From Burkholderiales bacterium Ga0077547 (GTDB lineage Bacteria; Pseudomonadota; Gammaproteobacteria; Burkholderiales; Burkholderiaceae_C): 64,000 nucleotides of DNA. The DNA lies in NCBI GenBank assembly GCA_001464195.1, contig LNEY01000033.1:62001-126000 (forward strand), given 5' to 3'. Of this stretch, positions 48,086 through 59,967 are shown in pieces (within the stretch, counting starts at the first letter, position 1; the number at the start of each line of letters is the position of its first letter). The notes beneath the pieces are model-generated. The model saw only the letters and a list, made by a program, of their open reading frames with translations. It was not told the DNA's origin and did no database searches. A program made the position numbers and the translations under genes.

Positions 48086-48144
48086 GAATTTCAGAGTGGA
48101 TCAACCCACTTGTTTCAGCGACCAAGAAGGTACTCAAGGGCGTC

Positions 48145-48504
48145 ATGGATCTGCAGCCATATTTGCCAGTGATCCTGTTCATACTGGTGGGTGTGTTGGT
48201 TGGGGTGTTGCCTCAGGTCCTTGGTTTCGTGCTCGGTCCCCGCCACCCGGATGCGGCGAAAAACTCCCCGTATGAATGCGGCTTCGAAGCTTTCGAGGAC
48301 GCGCGCATGAAGTTCGACGTGCGTTACTACCTGGTGGCCATCCTCTTCATCTTGTTTGACCTCGAAATCGCCTTCCTCTTCCCGTGGGCCGTGTCGTTGC
48401 GCGAGATCGGCATGGCGGGCTTCTGGTCGATGATGTTGTTCCTCGGCATCCTGGTCGTTGGCTTCGCCTACGAATGGAAAAAAGGGGCCCTGGATTGGGA
48501 ATGA
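48145..48504 (+). CDS. nuoA: NADH-quinone oxidoreductase subunit A
   Basis: 119-residue membrane subunit of complex I with three helices. It keeps the conserved loop [24 protein letters not shown], whose Cys marks the quinone-chamber loop, and [12 protein letters not shown] in helix two. First of 14 contiguous nuo genes; nuoB begins 3 nt after the stop. Confidence 0.97.
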   Translation: MDLQPYLPVILFILVGVLVGVLPQVLGFVLGPRHPDAAKNSPYECGFEAFEDARMKFDVRYYLVAILFILFDLEIAFLFPWAVSLREIGMAGFWSMMLFLGILVVGFAYEWKKGALDWE

Positions 48505-48507
48505 ACG

Positions 48508-48984
48508 ATGGGCATTGAGGGCGTTCTCAAGGAAGGTTTCGTCACGACGAGCCTGGACAGCGTCATCAATTGGTCCAAGACCGGCTCGCTGTGGCCGATG
48601 ACCTTTGGGCTGGCTTGCTGCGCCGTCGAAATGATGCACGCAGGTGCGGCGCGCTACGACATTGACCGTTTCGGGATGCTGTTCCGGCCCAGCCCGCGTC
48701 AAAGCGATCTGATGATCGTTGCCGGTACTTTGTGCAACAAGATGGCGCCGGCGCTGCGCAAGGTCTACGACCAGATGGCCGAACCCCGGTGGGTGCTCAG
48801 CATGGGCTCCTGTGCCAACGGTGGTGGCTATTACCACTACAGCTATTCGGTGGTGCGCGGCTGCGATCGAATCGTGCCCGTCGATGTCTACGTGCCCGGA
48901 TGCCCGCCCACGGCCGAGGCTCTGCTGTACGGCATTCTGCAGTTGCAGACCAAGATCCGCCGTGAAAACACCATTGCCCGCTGA
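48508..48984 (+). CDS. nuoB: NADH-quinone oxidoreductase subunit B
   Basis: 158-residue subunit that carries cluster N2, the last Fe-S centre before quinone. The ligands are the tandem cysteines in [11 protein letters not shown], the Cys in [16 protein letters not shown], and the Cys in [13 protein letters not shown]. It is a peripheral-arm protein at the membrane interface. nuoC starts 24 nt downstream. Confidence 0.98.
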   Translation: MGIEGVLKEGFVTTSLDSVINWSKTGSLWPMTFGLACCAVEMMHAGAARYDIDRFGMLFRPSPRQSDLMIVAGTLCNKMAPALRKVYDQMAEPRWVLSMGSCANGGGYYHYSYSVVRGCDRIVPVDVYVPGCPPTAEALLYGILQLQTKIRRENTIAR

Positions 48985-49008
48985 TCGACCCGCCCGGCGC
49001 CACGTCCC

Positions 49009-49605
49009 ATGACCCATCTCGAAGTGCTCCAGCAGGCCGTTGAGACCGCACTGGGACCACGGCTGAAGGCACTGGTTGTCGATCGCGGCGAGATCACGAT
49101 CACCGTCGCCCCGGCAGACTATCTTCAAGCGTCGCGTGTGCTGCGCGACGATCCGGCTCTGCGCTTCGAACAACTGATCGATCTGTGTGGCGTCGACTAT
49201 TCCGAGTACCGAGACCAGGCTTGGGACGGCCCACGCTTCTGCGTGGTGTCGCATCTGCTGTCGGTCAGCCACAACTGGCGCGTGCGGCTGAAGGTCTTCT
49301 GCACCGACGATGATGTCCCGATGATCGCTTCCCTGACCGATGTCTGGAGCTCGGCGAACTGGTTCGAGCGTGAAGCCTTCGACCTGTACGGGATCATCTT
49401 CGACGGCCACCTCGACTTGCGCCGCATTCTGACCGATTACGGTTTCATCGGACATCCTTTCCGCAAGGACTTCCCGACCTCTGGCCATGTCGAGATGCGT
49501 TACGACCCCGAAAAGAAGCGCGTGATCTACCAGCCGGTCACGATCGAGCCTCGTGACATCACGCCGCGGATCATCCGTGAAGACAACTACGGCGGCTTGA
49601 AATGA
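49009..49605 (+). CDS. nuoC: NADH-quinone oxidoreductase subunit C
   Basis: 198-residue 30-kDa subunit, a separate gene here and not fused to nuoD as in E. coli. The signature [24 protein letters not shown] and the tail GHPFRKDFP are intact. The ATG at 49009 lies 24 nt after nuoB. It contacts NuoD in the connecting module. Confidence 0.97.
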   Translation: MTHLEVLQQAVETALGPRLKALVVDRGEITITVAPADYLQASRVLRDDPALRFEQLIDLCGVDYSEYRDQAWDGPRFCVVSHLLSVSHNWRVRLKVFCTDDDVPMIASLTDVWSSANWFEREAFDLYGIIFDGHLDLRRILTDYGFIGHPFRKDFPTSGHVEMRYDPEKKRVIYQPVTIEPRDITPRIIREDNYGGLK

Positions 49606-49641
49606 CGATCACGCCGTTGCGGCTGTCTGTGAGCCACTGAC

Positions 49642-50895
49642 ATGGCCGACATCAAGAACTACACGCTGAACTTCGGCCCGCAGCATCCGGCGGCACACGG
49701 CGTGCTGCGGCTGGTGCTCGAACTGGACGGCGAAGTCATCCAGCGCGCGGACCCGCACATCGGACTGTTGCACCGCGCGACCGAGAAGCTTGCCGAGAGC
49801 AAGACCTACATCCAGTCGCTGCCGTACATGGATCGCCTCGACTATGTGTCGATGATGTGCAACGAGCACGCGTACTGCCTGGCGATCGAGCGGCTGCTGG
49901 GCGTCGATGTGCCGGTGAGGGCGCAATACATCCGCGTGATGTTCAGCGAGATCACTCGGCTGATGAATCACCTGATGTGGCTGGGCGCACATGGCCTCGA
50001 CTGCGGTGCGATGAACATCTTCATCTACTGCTTCCGCGAGCGCGAAGACCTGTTCGACATGTACGAGGCGGCTTCGGGTGCGCGCATGCACGCCGCCTAC
50101 ATCCGCCCAGGCGGTGTCTACCGCGATCTGCCCGACACGATGCCGCAGTACAAGGCCTCGAAGGTGCGCAACGCGAAGGTGATGTCGGCGCTGAACGACA
50201 ACCGCCAGGGTTCGCTGCTCGACTTCATCGAAGACTTCACCCGGCGCTTCCCGAAATGCGTCGACGACTACGAAACGCTGCTCACCGACAACCGCATCTG
50301 GAAGCAGCGCACCGTTGGCATAGGCGTGGTGTCACCTGAGCGCGCATTGAATCTGGGTTTCAGCGGTCCGATGCTGCGCGGCTCGGGCATCGAGTGGGAC
50401 CTGCGCAAGAAGCAGCCCTACGACATCTATGAACATCTGGACTTCGACATTCCGGTGGGTGTCAACGGCGATACGTACGACCGCTACCTGGTGCGCATCG
50501 AGGAAATGCGCCAATCGAACCGATTGATTCAGCAGTGCGTGGCCTGGCTGCGCGCGAATCCGGGCCCTGTGATCACGTCCAATCACAAAGTGGCGCCGCC
50601 GTCGCGTGTCGACATGAAGTCGAGCATGGAAGAATTGATCCACCACTTCAAGCTGTTCACCGAAGGCTTCCATGTGCCTGTGGGGGAGGCCTATGCAGCC
50701 GTGGAGCATCCGAAGGGCGAGTTCGGCATCTACATCGTCAGTGATGGTGCGAACAAGCCTTACCGACTGAAGATTCGCGCGCCAGGCTTCGCTCACCTCG
50801 CCGCGCTCGATGAAATGGCGCGCGGCCACATGATCGCCGACGCCGTCGCGGTCATCGGCACGATGGACATCGTTTTCGGAGAGATCGACCGGTGA
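49642..50895 (+). CDS. nuoD: NADH-quinone oxidoreductase subunit D
   Basis: 417-residue 49-kDa subunit that forms the quinone pocket with NuoB. The N-terminal [16 protein letters not shown] holds the pocket His, and the segments [12 protein letters not shown] and [11 protein letters not shown] are diagnostic. The stop overlaps the nuoE start by 4 nt (GTGA). Confidence 0.98.
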   Translation: MADIKNYTLNFGPQHPAAHGVLRLVLELDGEVIQRADPHIGLLHRATEKLAESKTYIQSLPYMDRLDYVSMMCNEHAYCLAIERLLGVDVPVRAQYIRVMFSEITRLMNHLMWLGAHGLDCGAMNIFIYCFREREDLFDMYEAASGARMHAAYIRPGGVYRDLPDTMPQYKASKVRNAKVMSALNDNRQGSLLDFIEDFTRRFPKCVDDYETLLTDNRIWKQRTVGIGVVSPERALNLGFSGPMLRGSGIEWDLRKKQPYDIYEHLDFDIPVGVNGDTYDRYLVRIEEMRQSNRLIQQCVAWLRANPGPVITSNHKVAPPSRVDMKSSMEELIHHFKLFTEGFHVPVGEAYAAVEHPKGEFGIYIVSDGANKPYRLKIRAPGFAHLAALDEMARGHMIADAVAVIGTMDIVFGEIDR

Positions 50896-51413
50896 GTGAT
50901 TCCGTGCAGTCGTCTGCCGTGTTTTCGGCCGCCACGCTCGAGCGCTTTGCGCACGAAGTGGCGAAGTACCCGGTCGACCAAAAGCAGTCTGCAGTCATGG
51001 CGTGTCTGTCGATCGTGCAGCAGGAGCAGGGTTACATCTCTGCTGAAACCGAGAAGGGTGTGGCCGAGTACCTGGGCATGCCACCCATCGCGGTGCACGA
51101 GGTCACCACCTTCTACAACATGTACAACCAGCGGCCGGTGGGGCGCTTCAAGATCAACGTCTGCACCAACCTGCCGTGCCAGTTGCGCGATGGGCAAAAG
51201 GCGTTGCAACACCTGTGCAGCAAGTTGGGCATCGAGGAAGGTGGCACCACCGCCGACGGCCTGATCACCTTGCAGCAGAGCGAATGCCTGGGCGCCTGCG
51301 CCGATGCACCGGTGTTGTTGGTCAACGACCGCACGATGTGCAGTTTCATGAGCCACGAGCGGCTGGACGCGCTGGTGGACGTACTCCAGTCGCAACCCGA
51401 CGTGTCCCGATGA
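50892..51413 (+). CDS. nuoE: NADH-quinone oxidoreductase subunit E
   Basis: 173-residue 24-kDa subunit with the [2Fe-2S] cluster N1a, ligated by the cysteines in VCTNLPCQL and [12 protein letters not shown]. The GTG start at 50892 overlaps the nuoD stop. It packs against NuoF in the NADH-oxidising tip of the enzyme. Confidence 0.97.
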   Translation: MSDSVQSSAVFSAATLERFAHEVAKYPVDQKQSAVMACLSIVQQEQGYISAETEKGVAEYLGMPPIAVHEVTTFYNMYNQRPVGRFKINVCTNLPCQLRDGQKALQHLCSKLGIEEGGTTADGLITLQQSECLGACADAPVLLVNDRTMCSFMSHERLDALVDVLQSQPDVSR

Positions 51414-51431
51414 GCTGTTCAGGGGCCTGCC

Positions 51432-52775
51432 ATGCTTGATCTTTCCCAGTTCCATGCCGACGGTGAAGCCACTTGTTTCCACGGCCGCCACATCGGCGCG
51501 CAGATCTATGCCGACCTGAACGGCCGCAATTGGCATCTGACCGATTACGTGGCGCGAGGCGGCTACCAGGCACTGCGCAAGATCCTCGGGCTGGATGGCG
51601 GCACCGGCATGACGCCGGAAGAAGTGATCGCCGAGGTGAAGGCTTCCGGCCTGCGCGGTCGCGGCGGTGCGGGCTTCCCGACCGGGTTGAAGTGGAGCTT
51701 CATGCCGCGCATGTTCCCCGGCCCGAAGTACCTGGTGTGCAATTCGGACGAAGGCGAGCCCGGCACCTGCAAGGACCGCGACATCCTGATGTTCAACCCG
51801 CACATCGTCATCGAAGGCATGGCGATTGCCGCCTACGCGATGGGCATCCCTGTGGGCTACAACTACATCCACGGCGAGATCTTCGACGCCTACGAGCGCT
51901 TTGAAGCCGCACTGGCCGAAGCCCGCGAGGCCGGCTACCTCGGAAACAACATCCTCGGCTCGACTTTCAGTTTCCAGCTGTACGCCTCCCACGGCTTCGG
52001 TGCTTACATCTGCGGTGAAGAAACGGCGCTGCTGGAGTCGCTCGAAGGCAAGAAGGGTCAGCCGCGTTTCAAGCCGCCGTTTCCGGCCAGCTATGGCCTG
52101 TACGGCAAGCCCACGACGATCAACAACACCGAGACCTTCTCCGCGGTGCCGTGGATCATCCGCAACGGCGGCCAGTCCTACCTTGAGGTCGGCAAGCCGA
52201 ACAACGGCGGCACGAAAATCTATTCGGTGTCGGGTGACGTGAATCTGCCGGGCAACTTCGAGGTCCCGATGGGAACGCCGTTTCCGGTGCTGCTGGAGCT
52301 CGCTGGTGGCGTGCGCACCGGTCGCAAGCTGAAGGCGGTCATTCCCGGCGGCTCGTCGGCGCCGGTGCTGCCCGTCGACATCATGATGAACTGCACGATG
52401 GACTACGACTCGATCGCCAAGGCAGGTTCGATGCTCGGTTCAGGCGCGGTGATCGTGCTCGACGACACCCGCTGCATGGTCAAGAGCCTGATGCGCCTGA
52501 GCTACTTCTACACCCACGAAAGCTGTGGCCAGTGCACACCATGCCGTGAGGGCACGGGCTGGCTCTACCGGATGGTCCACCGGATCGAAAACGGGCAAGG
52601 TCGGATGGAGGACATCGATCTGTTGAACTCGGTGGCTGACAACATCCAGGGCCGAACCATCTGCGCGCTCGGCGAGGCCGCTGCGATGCCAGTGCGCGCC
52701 ATGATCAAGCACTTCCGCCATGAATTCATCCATCACGTCGAACACAAGACCTGCCTTGTGCCGGCCTACGTCTGA
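51432..52775 (+). CDS. nuoF: NADH-quinone oxidoreductase subunit F
   Basis: 447-residue 51-kDa subunit that binds NADH and FMN. The nucleotide site is [18 protein letters not shown], with [15 protein letters not shown] nearby. Cluster N3 is held by [12 protein letters not shown] and a distal Cys in [10 protein letters not shown]. It lies 18 nt after nuoE and 23 nt before nuoG. Confidence 0.98.
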   Translation: MLDLSQFHADGEATCFHGRHIGAQIYADLNGRNWHLTDYVARGGYQALRKILGLDGGTGMTPEEVIAEVKASGLRGRGGAGFPTGLKWSFMPRMFPGPKYLVCNSDEGEPGTCKDRDILMFNPHIVIEGMAIAAYAMGIPVGYNYIHGEIFDAYERFEAALAEAREAGYLGNNILGSTFSFQLYASHGFGAYICGEETALLESLEGKKGQPRFKPPFPASYGLYGKPTTINNTETFSAVPWIIRNGGQSYLEVGKPNNGGTKIYSVSGDVNLPGNFEVPMGTPFPVLLELAGGVRTGRKLKAVIPGGSSAPVLPVDIMMNCTMDYDSIAKAGSMLGSGAVIVLDDTRCMVKSLMRLSYFYTHESCGQCTPCREGTGWLYRMVHRIENGQGRMEDIDLLNSVADNIQGRTICALGEAAAMPVRAMIKHFRHEFIHHVEHKTCLVPAYV

Positions 52776-52798
52776 GCTGACATCAAGCAACGTGCGCC

Positions 52799-55126
52799 AT
52801 GATTGAAATCCAGCTTGATGGTCAGAAGGTCGAGGTTGCCGAAGGCAGCATGGTCATGCACGCCGCGGACAAACTCGGCACCTACATCCCCCACTTCTGC
52901 TATCACAAGAAGCTGAGCATCGCGGCCAATTGCCGCATGTGCCTGGTCGATGTCGAGAAGGCGCCCAAGCCGATGCCGGCCTGCGCAACGCCCGTGACGC
53001 AGGGCATGATCGTGCGCACCAAGAGCGCCAAGGCCGTGCAGGCGCAGCAGGTGGTGATGGAATTCCTGTTGATCAACCACCCGCTCGACTGCCCCATCTG
53101 CGACCAAGGTGGCGAATGCCAGCTGCAGGACCTGGCCGTGGGCTACGGTGGATCGTCTTCCCGCTACCAGGAAGAAAAGCGCGTTGTCTTCCACAAGGAC
53201 GTCGGCCCGCTGATTTCCATGGAGGAGATGAGCCGCTGCATCCACTGCACCCGCTGCGTTCGCTTTGGCCAGGAGGTGGCCGGCGTGATGGAGCTCGGCA
53301 TGATCCATCGGGGCGAGCACTCCGAGATCACCACCGTCGTCGGCGACACCATCGACTCCGAGCTCTCCGGCAACATGATCGACGTGTGCCCGGTCGGCGC
53401 GCTCACCAGCAAGCCGTTCCGCTACAGCGCACGCACGTGGGAGCTCTCGCGTCGCAAGTCGGTGTCACCCCACGACAGCACGGGCGCCAACCTGATCGTG
53501 CAGGTCAAGTCGGGCAAGGTGATGCGCGTGGTGCCGCTGGAGAACGAAGACGTCAACGAATGCTGGATTGCCGACCGCGATCGCTTTTCGTATGAGGCCG
53601 TCAACAGCGAATCGCGGCTGACGACGCCGATGGTCAAGCAGGGCGGCGATTGGAAGTCAGTCGACTGGACGACCGCGCTGAACTATGTCGCCAATGGGTT
53701 GGCTCAGATCAAGGCCGACCACGGCGCGGCGAGCATCGGGGCGCTGGGCTCGACGCACAGTACCGTCGAAGAGCTGCATCTGCTCGCCAAGCTGATGCGC
53801 GGGCTGGGCAGTGACAACATCGATCACCGTCTTCGCCATTCGGACTTTTCGGCGAGGACTCAGGGCGTGCGCTGGCTCGGCACGTCGATCGCGTCGCTGT
53901 CCACACTGCAGCGCGTGCTGGTTGTCGGCTCGTTCCTGCGCAAGGACCACCCGCTGTTCGCACAGCGCCTGCGGCAGGCCGCGCGCCGGGGTGCCCGCAT
54001 CCACAGCCTGCAGGCGGTGCATGACGACTGGCTGATGCCAATCGCCACCACGCTGACCGCGGCGCCGAGTGGTTGGGTGTCGGCGATGGTTGAGATCGCG
54101 GCAGCGATTGCTTCGGCCAAGCAGATCGCACCACCCGTTACGCTGGTCGCGGGTGTCGAGCCCTCCAGCCAGGCGCAAGCCATCGCGGCATCGCTGCTGA
54201 CCGGCGAGCGCAAGGCCGTCCTGCTCGGGAATGCGGCTGTTCAGCATCCACAGGCGTCCAGCCTGATGGCCTTGGCGCAGTGGATCGGCGAGCACACCGG
54301 TGCCGCTGCCGGCGATCTGACCGCAGATGCCAACACGGTCGGAGCCCAGTTGGTGGCTGCGCAGCCGACTGCCGGTGGCTTGAATGCCGCACAGATGCTT
54401 GGCGGCGAACTCAAGGCCTGCTTGTTGCTCAACGTCGAGCCCGATCGCGATGCGGCCAATCCGGCCGCAGCCGTGGCGGCCTTGCAAGGCGCTGAAATGG
54501 TCGTCGCGTTGACCTCGTTTCGAGATGCGGCGCTCGACTGCGCCGATGTCCTCTTACCCATCGCGCCGTTCACTGAAACCTCGGGCACCTTCGTCAATGC
54601 CGAAGGCCGGGTGCAAAGCTTCCACGGCGTCGTCAAGCCCTTGGGTGAAGCGCGGCCTGCGTGGAAGGTGCTGCGCGTGCTGGGCAACATGTTGAACGTG
54701 CCGGGTTTCGACTTCGAAACCTCCGAAGCGGTGCGTGCCGAAGCGTTGGGCGATGTGTCGGCCATCCCCTCGCGGCTCAGCAACCACATTGATGCGCCCG
54801 TCGTGCCGAGCGCCATGCCCTCGGGGCTGGAGCGCATTGCCGACGTGCCGATCTACGAAACCGATCCGCTGGTGCGCCGCGCGACGGCCTTGCGCCTGAC
54901 CGCTGATGCGCGCTCGGCTTTTGTGGGGTTGCCGCCCGCGCTCTTTGCGCAACTGGGGCTGCGCGACGGTGACCTGGTGCGGGTGTCGCAAGGCCTTGCC
55001 ACTGCCGAGTTGCCGGCGCGTCTGGACCGCACGTTGGCAGACGACGTGGTGCGTGTACCTTCCGGCCCGGTGCAGACCCGCACGCTCGGCGCCATGTTCG
55101 GCGCCATCACGGTCACCAAGGCTTGA
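52799..55126 (+). CDS. nuoG: NADH-quinone oxidoreductase subunit G
   Basis: 775-residue 75-kDa subunit with the chain of Fe-S clusters N1b, N4 and N5. The N-terminal ferredoxin domain has [19 protein letters not shown], the His-Cys3 region has [14 protein letters not shown], and the four-Cys region has [16 protein letters not shown]. The C-terminal ~500 residues are a molybdopterin-oxidoreductase fold that no longer binds molybdenum. nuoH starts 8 nt after the stop. Confidence 0.97.
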   Translation: MIEIQLDGQKVEVAEGSMVMHAADKLGTYIPHFCYHKKLSIAANCRMCLVDVEKAPKPMPACATPVTQGMIVRTKSAKAVQAQQVVMEFLLINHPLDCPICDQGGECQLQDLAVGYGGSSSRYQEEKRVVFHKDVGPLISMEEMSRCIHCTRCVRFGQEVAGVMELGMIHRGEHSEITTVVGDTIDSELSGNMIDVCPVGALTSKPFRYSARTWELSRRKSVSPHDSTGANLIVQVKSGKVMRVVPLENEDVNECWIADRDRFSYEAVNSESRLTTPMVKQGGDWKSVDWTTALNYVANGLAQIKADHGAASIGALGSTHSTVEELHLLAKLMRGLGSDNIDHRLRHSDFSARTQGVRWLGTSIASLSTLQRVLVVGSFLRKDHPLFAQRLRQAARRGARIHSLQAVHDDWLMPIATTLTAAPSGWVSAMVEIAAAIASAKQIAPPVTLVAGVEPSSQAQAIAASLLTGERKAVLLGNAAVQHPQASSLMALAQWIGEHTGAAAGDLTADANTVGAQLVAAQPTAGGLNAAQMLGGELKACLLLNVEPDRDAANPAAAVAALQGAEMVVALTSFRDAALDCADVLLPIAPFTETSGTFVNAEGRVQSFHGVVKPLGEARPAWKVLRVLGNMLNVPGFDFETSEAVRAEALGDVSAIPSRLSNHIDAPVVPSAMPSGLERIADVPIYETDPLVRRATALRLTADARSAFVGLPPALFAQLGLRDGDLVRVSQGLATAELPARLDRTLADDVVRVPSGPVQTRTLGAMFGAITVTKA

Positions 55127-55134
55127 TCGCGACC

Positions 55135-56232
55135 ATGTTTGACTCCGTTCACACCGTCGGCACCTCCTTGCTGGGCGGGGCCTGGCCGGTCGCCTGGTCA
55201 CTGATCAAGATCGTGGCGCTGGTGATTCCGCTGATGCTTTGCGTGGCGTACCTGACCCTGTGGGAACGCAAGGCCATTGCCTTCACACAGGTGCGCCCCG
55301 GCCCGAACCGTGTGGGTCCACTTGGTTTGCTGCAGCCGATTGCCGATGCACTGAAGCTGCTGCTCAAGGAAATCATCGTCCCCGCGGCGGCCAACAAGGG
55401 CTTGTTTTTCCTGGGCCCGGTGATGACGATCATGCCGGCGCTGGCCGCCTGGGCCGTCGTCCCTTTCGGACCGGATACCGCGCTCGCCAACATCAACGCG
55501 GGCCTCTTGTTCCTGATGGCGATCACCTCGATGGAGGTTTACGGCGTCATCATTGCCGGCTGGGCCTCGAACTCGAAGTACGCCTTCCTGGGGGCATTGC
55601 GCGCCTCCGCACAGATGGTCAGCTACGAGATCGCGATGGGCTTTGCCCTGGTGGTGGTGTTGATGGTGTCGGCCAGCCTCAACATGACCGAGATCGTGCT
55701 GTCGCAAGGCCGCGGCATGTTTGCCGACCAGGGTCTCACATTCCTCAGCTGGAACTGGCTGCCGCTGTTGCCCATCTTCGTGGTCTATGTGATCGCGGGC
55801 ATCGCCGAGACCAACCGACACCCGTTCGACGTGGTCGAGGGTGAGTCGGAGATCGTTGCAGGCCACATGGTCGAGTACTCGGGCATGGCATTCGCGATGT
55901 TCTTCCTGGCCGAGTACGCCAACATCATCCTGGTGTCGGCCCTGGCTTGCGTGATGTTCCTGGGCGGCTGGATGTCGCCGATCTCGTTCTCGGCGCTGGG
56001 CATGAGCACGCCGGACTGGATCGAGCAGTCGATGTGGTTCTGGAACTGGTTCTGGCTGTTCGGCAAGACCTTTGCGGTGTGCACGCTGTTCCTGTGGGTG
56101 CGCGCGAGTTTCCCGCGCTACCGTTACGACCAGATCATGCGCCTGGGCTGGAAGATCTTCATTCCGCTGACGCTGATCTGGCTGGTCGTGGTGGGCCTGT
56201 GGATCGTTTCCCCATGGAACATCTGGAAATAG
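55135..56232 (+). CDS. nuoH: NADH-quinone oxidoreductase subunit H
   Basis: 365-residue membrane subunit with eight predicted helices that forms the quinone-channel base. Conserved loops are [19 protein letters not shown] and the acidic [19 protein letters not shown]. The ATG at 55135 is preferred over a TTG at 55123 that would overlap the nuoG stop. The typical Pro/Gly motifs are all kept. Confidence 0.97.
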   Translation: MFDSVHTVGTSLLGGAWPVAWSLIKIVALVIPLMLCVAYLTLWERKAIAFTQVRPGPNRVGPLGLLQPIADALKLLLKEIIVPAAANKGLFFLGPVMTIMPALAAWAVVPFGPDTALANINAGLLFLMAITSMEVYGVIIAGWASNSKYAFLGALRASAQMVSYEIAMGFALVVVLMVSASLNMTEIVLSQGRGMFADQGLTFLSWNWLPLLPIFVVYVIAGIAETNRHPFDVVEGESEIVAGHMVEYSGMAFAMFFLAEYANIILVSALACVMFLGGWMSPISFSALGMSTPDWIEQSMWFWNWFWLFGKTFAVCTLFLWVRASFPRYRYDQIMRLGWKIFIPLTLIWLVVVGLWIVSPWNIWK

Positions 56233-56241
56233 GGGACTGAC

Positions 56242-56739
56242 ATGGCCACCGCAACACCGATCAAGGACTTCGTTTCGAGCTTCCTGCTGCTCGAACTGCT
56301 GAAGGGCTTCAAGCTCACGGGGCGACATTTCCTTCAGCGCACGATCACGGTGCAGTTCCCGGAAGAAAAAACGCCACAGAGCCCGCGCTTCCGCGGCCTG
56401 CACGCCTTGCGTCGTTACGAGAACGGCGAAGAGCGCTGCATTGCCTGCAAGCTGTGCGAGGCGGTGTGCCCGGCCATGGCCATCACGATCGAGAGCGAGG
56501 TGCGCGACGACGGTTCGCGTCGCACCACACGCTACGACATCGACCTGACCAAATGCATCTTCTGTGGGTTCTGCGAAGAGAGCTGCCCGGTCGACTCCAT
56601 CGTCGAGACCCATATCTTCGAGTACCACGGTGAGAAGCGCGGCGATCTGTACTTCACCAAGGACATGCTGTTGGCGGTCGGTGATCGCTACGAACCTGAA
56701 ATCGCAGCCAACAAGGAGGCCGACGCTCGCTACCGCTGA
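56242..56739 (+). CDS. nuoI: NADH-quinone oxidoreductase subunit I
   Basis: 165-residue 8-iron ferredoxin-like subunit with clusters N6a and N6b in two CxxCxxCxxxCP motifs: [12 protein letters not shown] and [12 protein letters not shown]. It relays electrons from NuoG to N2. Nine nt after nuoH. An 88-nt gap separates it from nuoJ, the largest inside the nuo operon, with no gene seen in it. Confidence 0.98.
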   Translation: MATATPIKDFVSSFLLLELLKGFKLTGRHFLQRTITVQFPEEKTPQSPRFRGLHALRRYENGEERCIACKLCEAVCPAMAITIESEVRDDGSRRTTRYDIDLTKCIFCGFCEESCPVDSIVETHIFEYHGEKRGDLYFTKDMLLAVGDRYEPEIAANKEADARYR

Positions 56740-56827
56740 GAGTGCCTGACGGCTGCTCTTTCGTTCGAGTGCCACTCGCCCGATCTGCTGTGAATGGCAG
56801 TGCATCGATGACGAGTCCCAAGACCCC

Positions 56828-57469
56828 ATGATCACGAACCCTGCGCTCTTTTACATTTTCTCTGCAGTCCTGCTGTTTGCCGGCTTGCGCGTCATCACTG
56901 CGCGCAGCCCGGTCTACGCGGCACTGTTTCTGGTGCTCGCGTTCTTCTCGGCGGCGTGCGTGTGGATGCTGCTGCGGGCCGAGTTTCTGTCGATCACGCT
57001 GATCCTGGTCTATGTCGGCGCGGTGATGGTGCTGTTCCTGTTCGTCGTGATGATGCTCGACATCAACGTCGATTCGCTGCGCGAGGGCTTCTGGAAGCAC
57101 GCGCCTGTGGCGGGGGGTGTGGGCCTGGTCATCGCGCTCGAGATGGCTGCGGTGCTGATCCCGGGCTTCAATCTGCCCAGTGCGCCAGCGCCGGATGCTG
57201 CGGATCTGCAACTCGGCAACACCAAGCTGCTGGGGATCGAGATTTACACCCAGTACCTGTACCCGCTGGAAATTGCCGCGGTGATCCTGCTGGTGGCCAT
57301 CATTGCCGCGATTGCACTGACCCTGCGGCAACGCAAGGACACCAAGCACACCGACGCTTCCGAGCAGGTCAAGGCGAAGCGGGCCGACCGGGTGCGGCTG
57401 GTCAAGATGCAACCCACCGTCGAACGCCCGGAGGCTGAGGCAGCGAAAGCACCCGGAGAGCCGTCATGA
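56828..57469 (+). CDS. nuoJ: NADH-quinone oxidoreductase subunit J
   Basis: 213-residue membrane subunit with five predicted helices ([40 protein letters not shown]). The pi-bulge glycine region in helix three is present. A charged C-terminal tail of about 45 residues faces the cytoplasm. The stop overlaps the nuoK start by 4 nt. Confidence 0.96.
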   Translation: MITNPALFYIFSAVLLFAGLRVITARSPVYAALFLVLAFFSAACVWMLLRAEFLSITLILVYVGAVMVLFLFVVMMLDINVDSLREGFWKHAPVAGGVGLVIALEMAAVLIPGFNLPSAPAPDAADLQLGNTKLLGIEIYTQYLYPLEIAAVILLVAIIAAIALTLRQRKDTKHTDASEQVKAKRADRVRLVKMQPTVERPEAEAAKAPGEPS

Positions 57470-57792
57470 GCGCCTTGTTCTTCGGCCCGATCACGCTGGG
57501 CCATTACCTCTCGGTGGGCGCGATCTTGTTCGCCTTGTCCGTCATCGGCATCTTTCTGAACCGCAAGAACCTGATCGTGCTTCTGATGGCGATCGAGCTG
57601 ATGCTGCTCGCGGTCAACATGAACTTCATCGCGTTCTCGCACTTCCTGGGCGACATGGCGGGCCAGGTGATGGTGTTCTTCATCCTCACGGTCGCCGCGG
57701 CCGAATCGGCCATTGGCCTGGCCATCCTGGTGGTGCTGTTTCGTAACCGCTCAACGATCAACGTTGATGAGCTCGACAGCCTGAAGGGCTGA
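57466..57792 (+). CDS. nuoK: NADH-quinone oxidoreductase subunit K
   Basis: 108-residue three-helix proton-path subunit. The two key carboxylates lie in [12 protein letters not shown] and [12 protein letters not shown]. The N-terminus is a few residues longer than the standard 101-residue form ([15 protein letters not shown]). nuoL begins 42 nt downstream. Confidence 0.97.
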   Translation: MSALFFGPITLGHYLSVGAILFALSVIGIFLNRKNLIVLLMAIELMLLAVNMNFIAFSHFLGDMAGQVMVFFILTVAAAESAIGLAILVVLFRNRSTINVDELDSLKG

Positions 57793-57834
57793 CCACCCCG
57801 CGCCGCGCCCCGACCTCTCTCGACTCCACAGGAC

Positions 57835-59928
57835 ATGTCCGCACAACTCTCACCCCACCTGCTGCTCGCTGTGCCCTTGGCGCCGCTGGTGGGCGCCATC
57901 GCTGCAGGCTTTTTCGGCAAGGTCATCGGCCGCAGCGGGGCACACACCGTCACCATCCTCGGTGTGCTGGTCGCGTTCATCCTGTCGGCGATGACCCTGC
58001 AATCGGTGGTCGTCGATGGCGCTCACTACAACGCCACCGTCTATGAGTGGATGCGGGTGGGCGATCTGAAGATGGAGGTCGGCTTTCTGGTCGATGGCCT
58101 GACCGCGATGATGATGTGCGTGGTGACCTTCGTGTCGCTGATGGTGCACATCTACACCATCGGCTACATGGCCGAGGAAGACGGCTACCAGCGCTTCTTC
58201 AGCTACATCTCGCTGTTCACCTTTTCGATGTTGATGCTCGTGATGAGCAACAACATGCTGCAGCTGTTCTTCGGCTGGGAGGCGGTGGGCCTGGTGTCGT
58301 ACCTGCTGATCGGTTTCTATTACAAGAAGCCGACAGCGATCGCGGCCAACATGAAGGCCTTCCTGGTCAACCGCGTCGGCGACTTCGGCTTCATTCTCGG
58401 CATCGGGCTGATCGTGGCCTACGCCGGGACGCTGAACTACAGCGAAGCCTTCGCCAAGGCCGACGAGCTCGCCAAGCTCACGCTGCCGGGAACCGGCTGG
58501 ATGTTGATCACGGTGATCTGCATCTGCCTGTTCATCGGTGCGATGGGCAAGAGCGCGCAGTTCCCGTTGCATGTCTGGCTGCCCGATTCGATGGAAGGCC
58601 CCACACCGATCTCCGCGCTCATCCACGCGGCAACGATGGTGACGGCCGGCATCTTCATGGTGGCGCGCATGTCACCGCTGTTCGAACTGTCTGACACCGC
58701 TCTGAGTTTCATCATGGTGATCGGCGCGATCACGGCGCTGTTCATGGGCTTTCTCGGCATCATCCAGAACGACATCAAGCGCGTGGTGGCCTACTCGACG
58801 CTCAGCCAGCTGGGCTACATGACGGTGGCCCTCGGTGTCTCGGCCTACTCGGTGGCAGTCTTCCACCTGATGACGCACGCGTTCTTCAAGGCGTTGCTGT
58901 TCCTGGGCGCCGGCAGCGTGATCATGGGCATGCACCACGACCAAGACATCCGGAACATGGGCGGTCTGCGCAAATACATGCCGATCACCTGGATCACCTC
59001 CTTGCTCGGATCGCTCGCGCTCATCGGCACGCCGCTCTTCTCGGGCTTCTATTCCAAGGACAGCATCATCGAGGCGGTTCACGCCAGCCATTTGTGGGGC
59101 TCTGCATTCGCTTACTTTGCCGTGATTGCCGGGGTGTTCGTCACCGCGTTCTATTCGTTCCGGATGTACTTCCTCGTTTTCCACGGCAAGGAGCGCTTCC
59201 ATCACAAGCCTTTCCCGGCGGAGCACGATGCACACGCTGCTGATGACGGCCACGGGCACGCCGATGCGCACGCCTCCGCGAGCGCGCATGCACACGACGA
59301 CGGGCATGGCCATCACAACCACGACCACACGCCGCACGAGTCGCCTTGGGTGGTCACGATTCCGCTGGTGCTTCTGGCGATTCCGTCGGTGCTGGTTGGC
59401 TATCTGACGATCGCACCGATGCTCTACGGCGACCTCTTCAAGGATTCAATCTTCATCAACGCCGACCGGCATCCCGCCATGGCAGAGCTTGCCCGCGGCT
59501 TCCACGGTGCCGCTGCGATGGCACTGCACGGCTTGAGTACCTTGCCGTTCTGGCTGGCACTGGCCGGCGTGGTCGTGGCCTATGTCTTCTACGTGTTGAA
59601 GCCCGAGATTCCGGCGGCTTGCGCTCGCCTCTTCGCGCCGATCGTGAAGGTGCTCGAGAACAAGTACTACATGGACTGGTTCAACGAGCATGTGCTGGCC
59701 GCAGGCGCACGTTGGCTCGGTCGCGGTCTGTGGAAAGGCGGCGACGTCGCATTCATCGACGGTGCGCTGGTCAACGGCTCGGCACGCGGCATCGGTGCAA
59801 TCTCATCGATCGTCCGTCTGGTGCAGACGGGCTACCTCTATTGGTATGCGCTGGTGATGATCCTCGGTCTGATGGGACTGATGACCTGGCAGTTGTGGCC
59901 CTACCTGGGCCATCTGGTCGGGCGCTGA
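57835..59928 (+). CDS. nuoL: NADH-quinone oxidoreductase subunit L, with His-rich loop
   Basis: 697-residue antiporter-like subunit, the farthest proton pump of complex I, with the long lateral helix at its C-terminus. The Mrp-type core has WEAVGLVSYLLIGFYY, VNRVGDFGFILG, PTPISALIHAATMVTAG and the key lysines in later helices. Residues about 463-501 are extraordinarily rich in His, Asp and Ala (for example DDGHGHHNHDHTPHE), in a loop between helices. This makes the protein longer than E. coli NuoL (613). The start at 57835 is the first ATG after nuoK. Confidence 0.97.
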   Translation: MSAQLSPHLLLAVPLAPLVGAIAAGFFGKVIGRSGAHTVTILGVLVAFILSAMTLQSVVVDGAHYNATVYEWMRVGDLKMEVGFLVDGLTAMMMCVVTFVSLMVHIYTIGYMAEEDGYQRFFSYISLFTFSMLMLVMSNNMLQLFFGWEAVGLVSYLLIGFYYKKPTAIAANMKAFLVNRVGDFGFILGIGLIVAYAGTLNYSEAFAKADELAKLTLPGTGWMLITVICICLFIGAMGKSAQFPLHVWLPDSMEGPTPISALIHAATMVTAGIFMVARMSPLFELSDTALSFIMVIGAITALFMGFLGIIQNDIKRVVAYSTLSQLGYMTVALGVSAYSVAVFHLMTHAFFKALLFLGAGSVIMGMHHDQDIRNMGGLRKYMPITWITSLLGSLALIGTPLFSGFYSKDSIIEAVHASHLWGSAFAYFAVIAGVFVTAFYSFRMYFLVFHGKERFHHKPFPAEHDAHAADDGHGHADAHASASAHAHDDGHGHHNHDHTPHESPWVVTIPLVLLAIPSVLVGYLTIAPMLYGDLFKDSIFINADRHPAMAELARGFHGAAAMALHGLSTLPFWLALAGVVVAYVFYVLKPEIPAACARLFAPIVKVLENKYYMDWFNEHVLAAGARWLGRGLWKGGDVAFIDGALVNGSARGIGAISSIVRLVQTGYLYWYALVMILGLMGLMTWQLWPYLGHLVGR

Positions 59929-59967
59929 GCCCGGACCGCACACACAGGGCACGGAGAAAAGAAAAAC

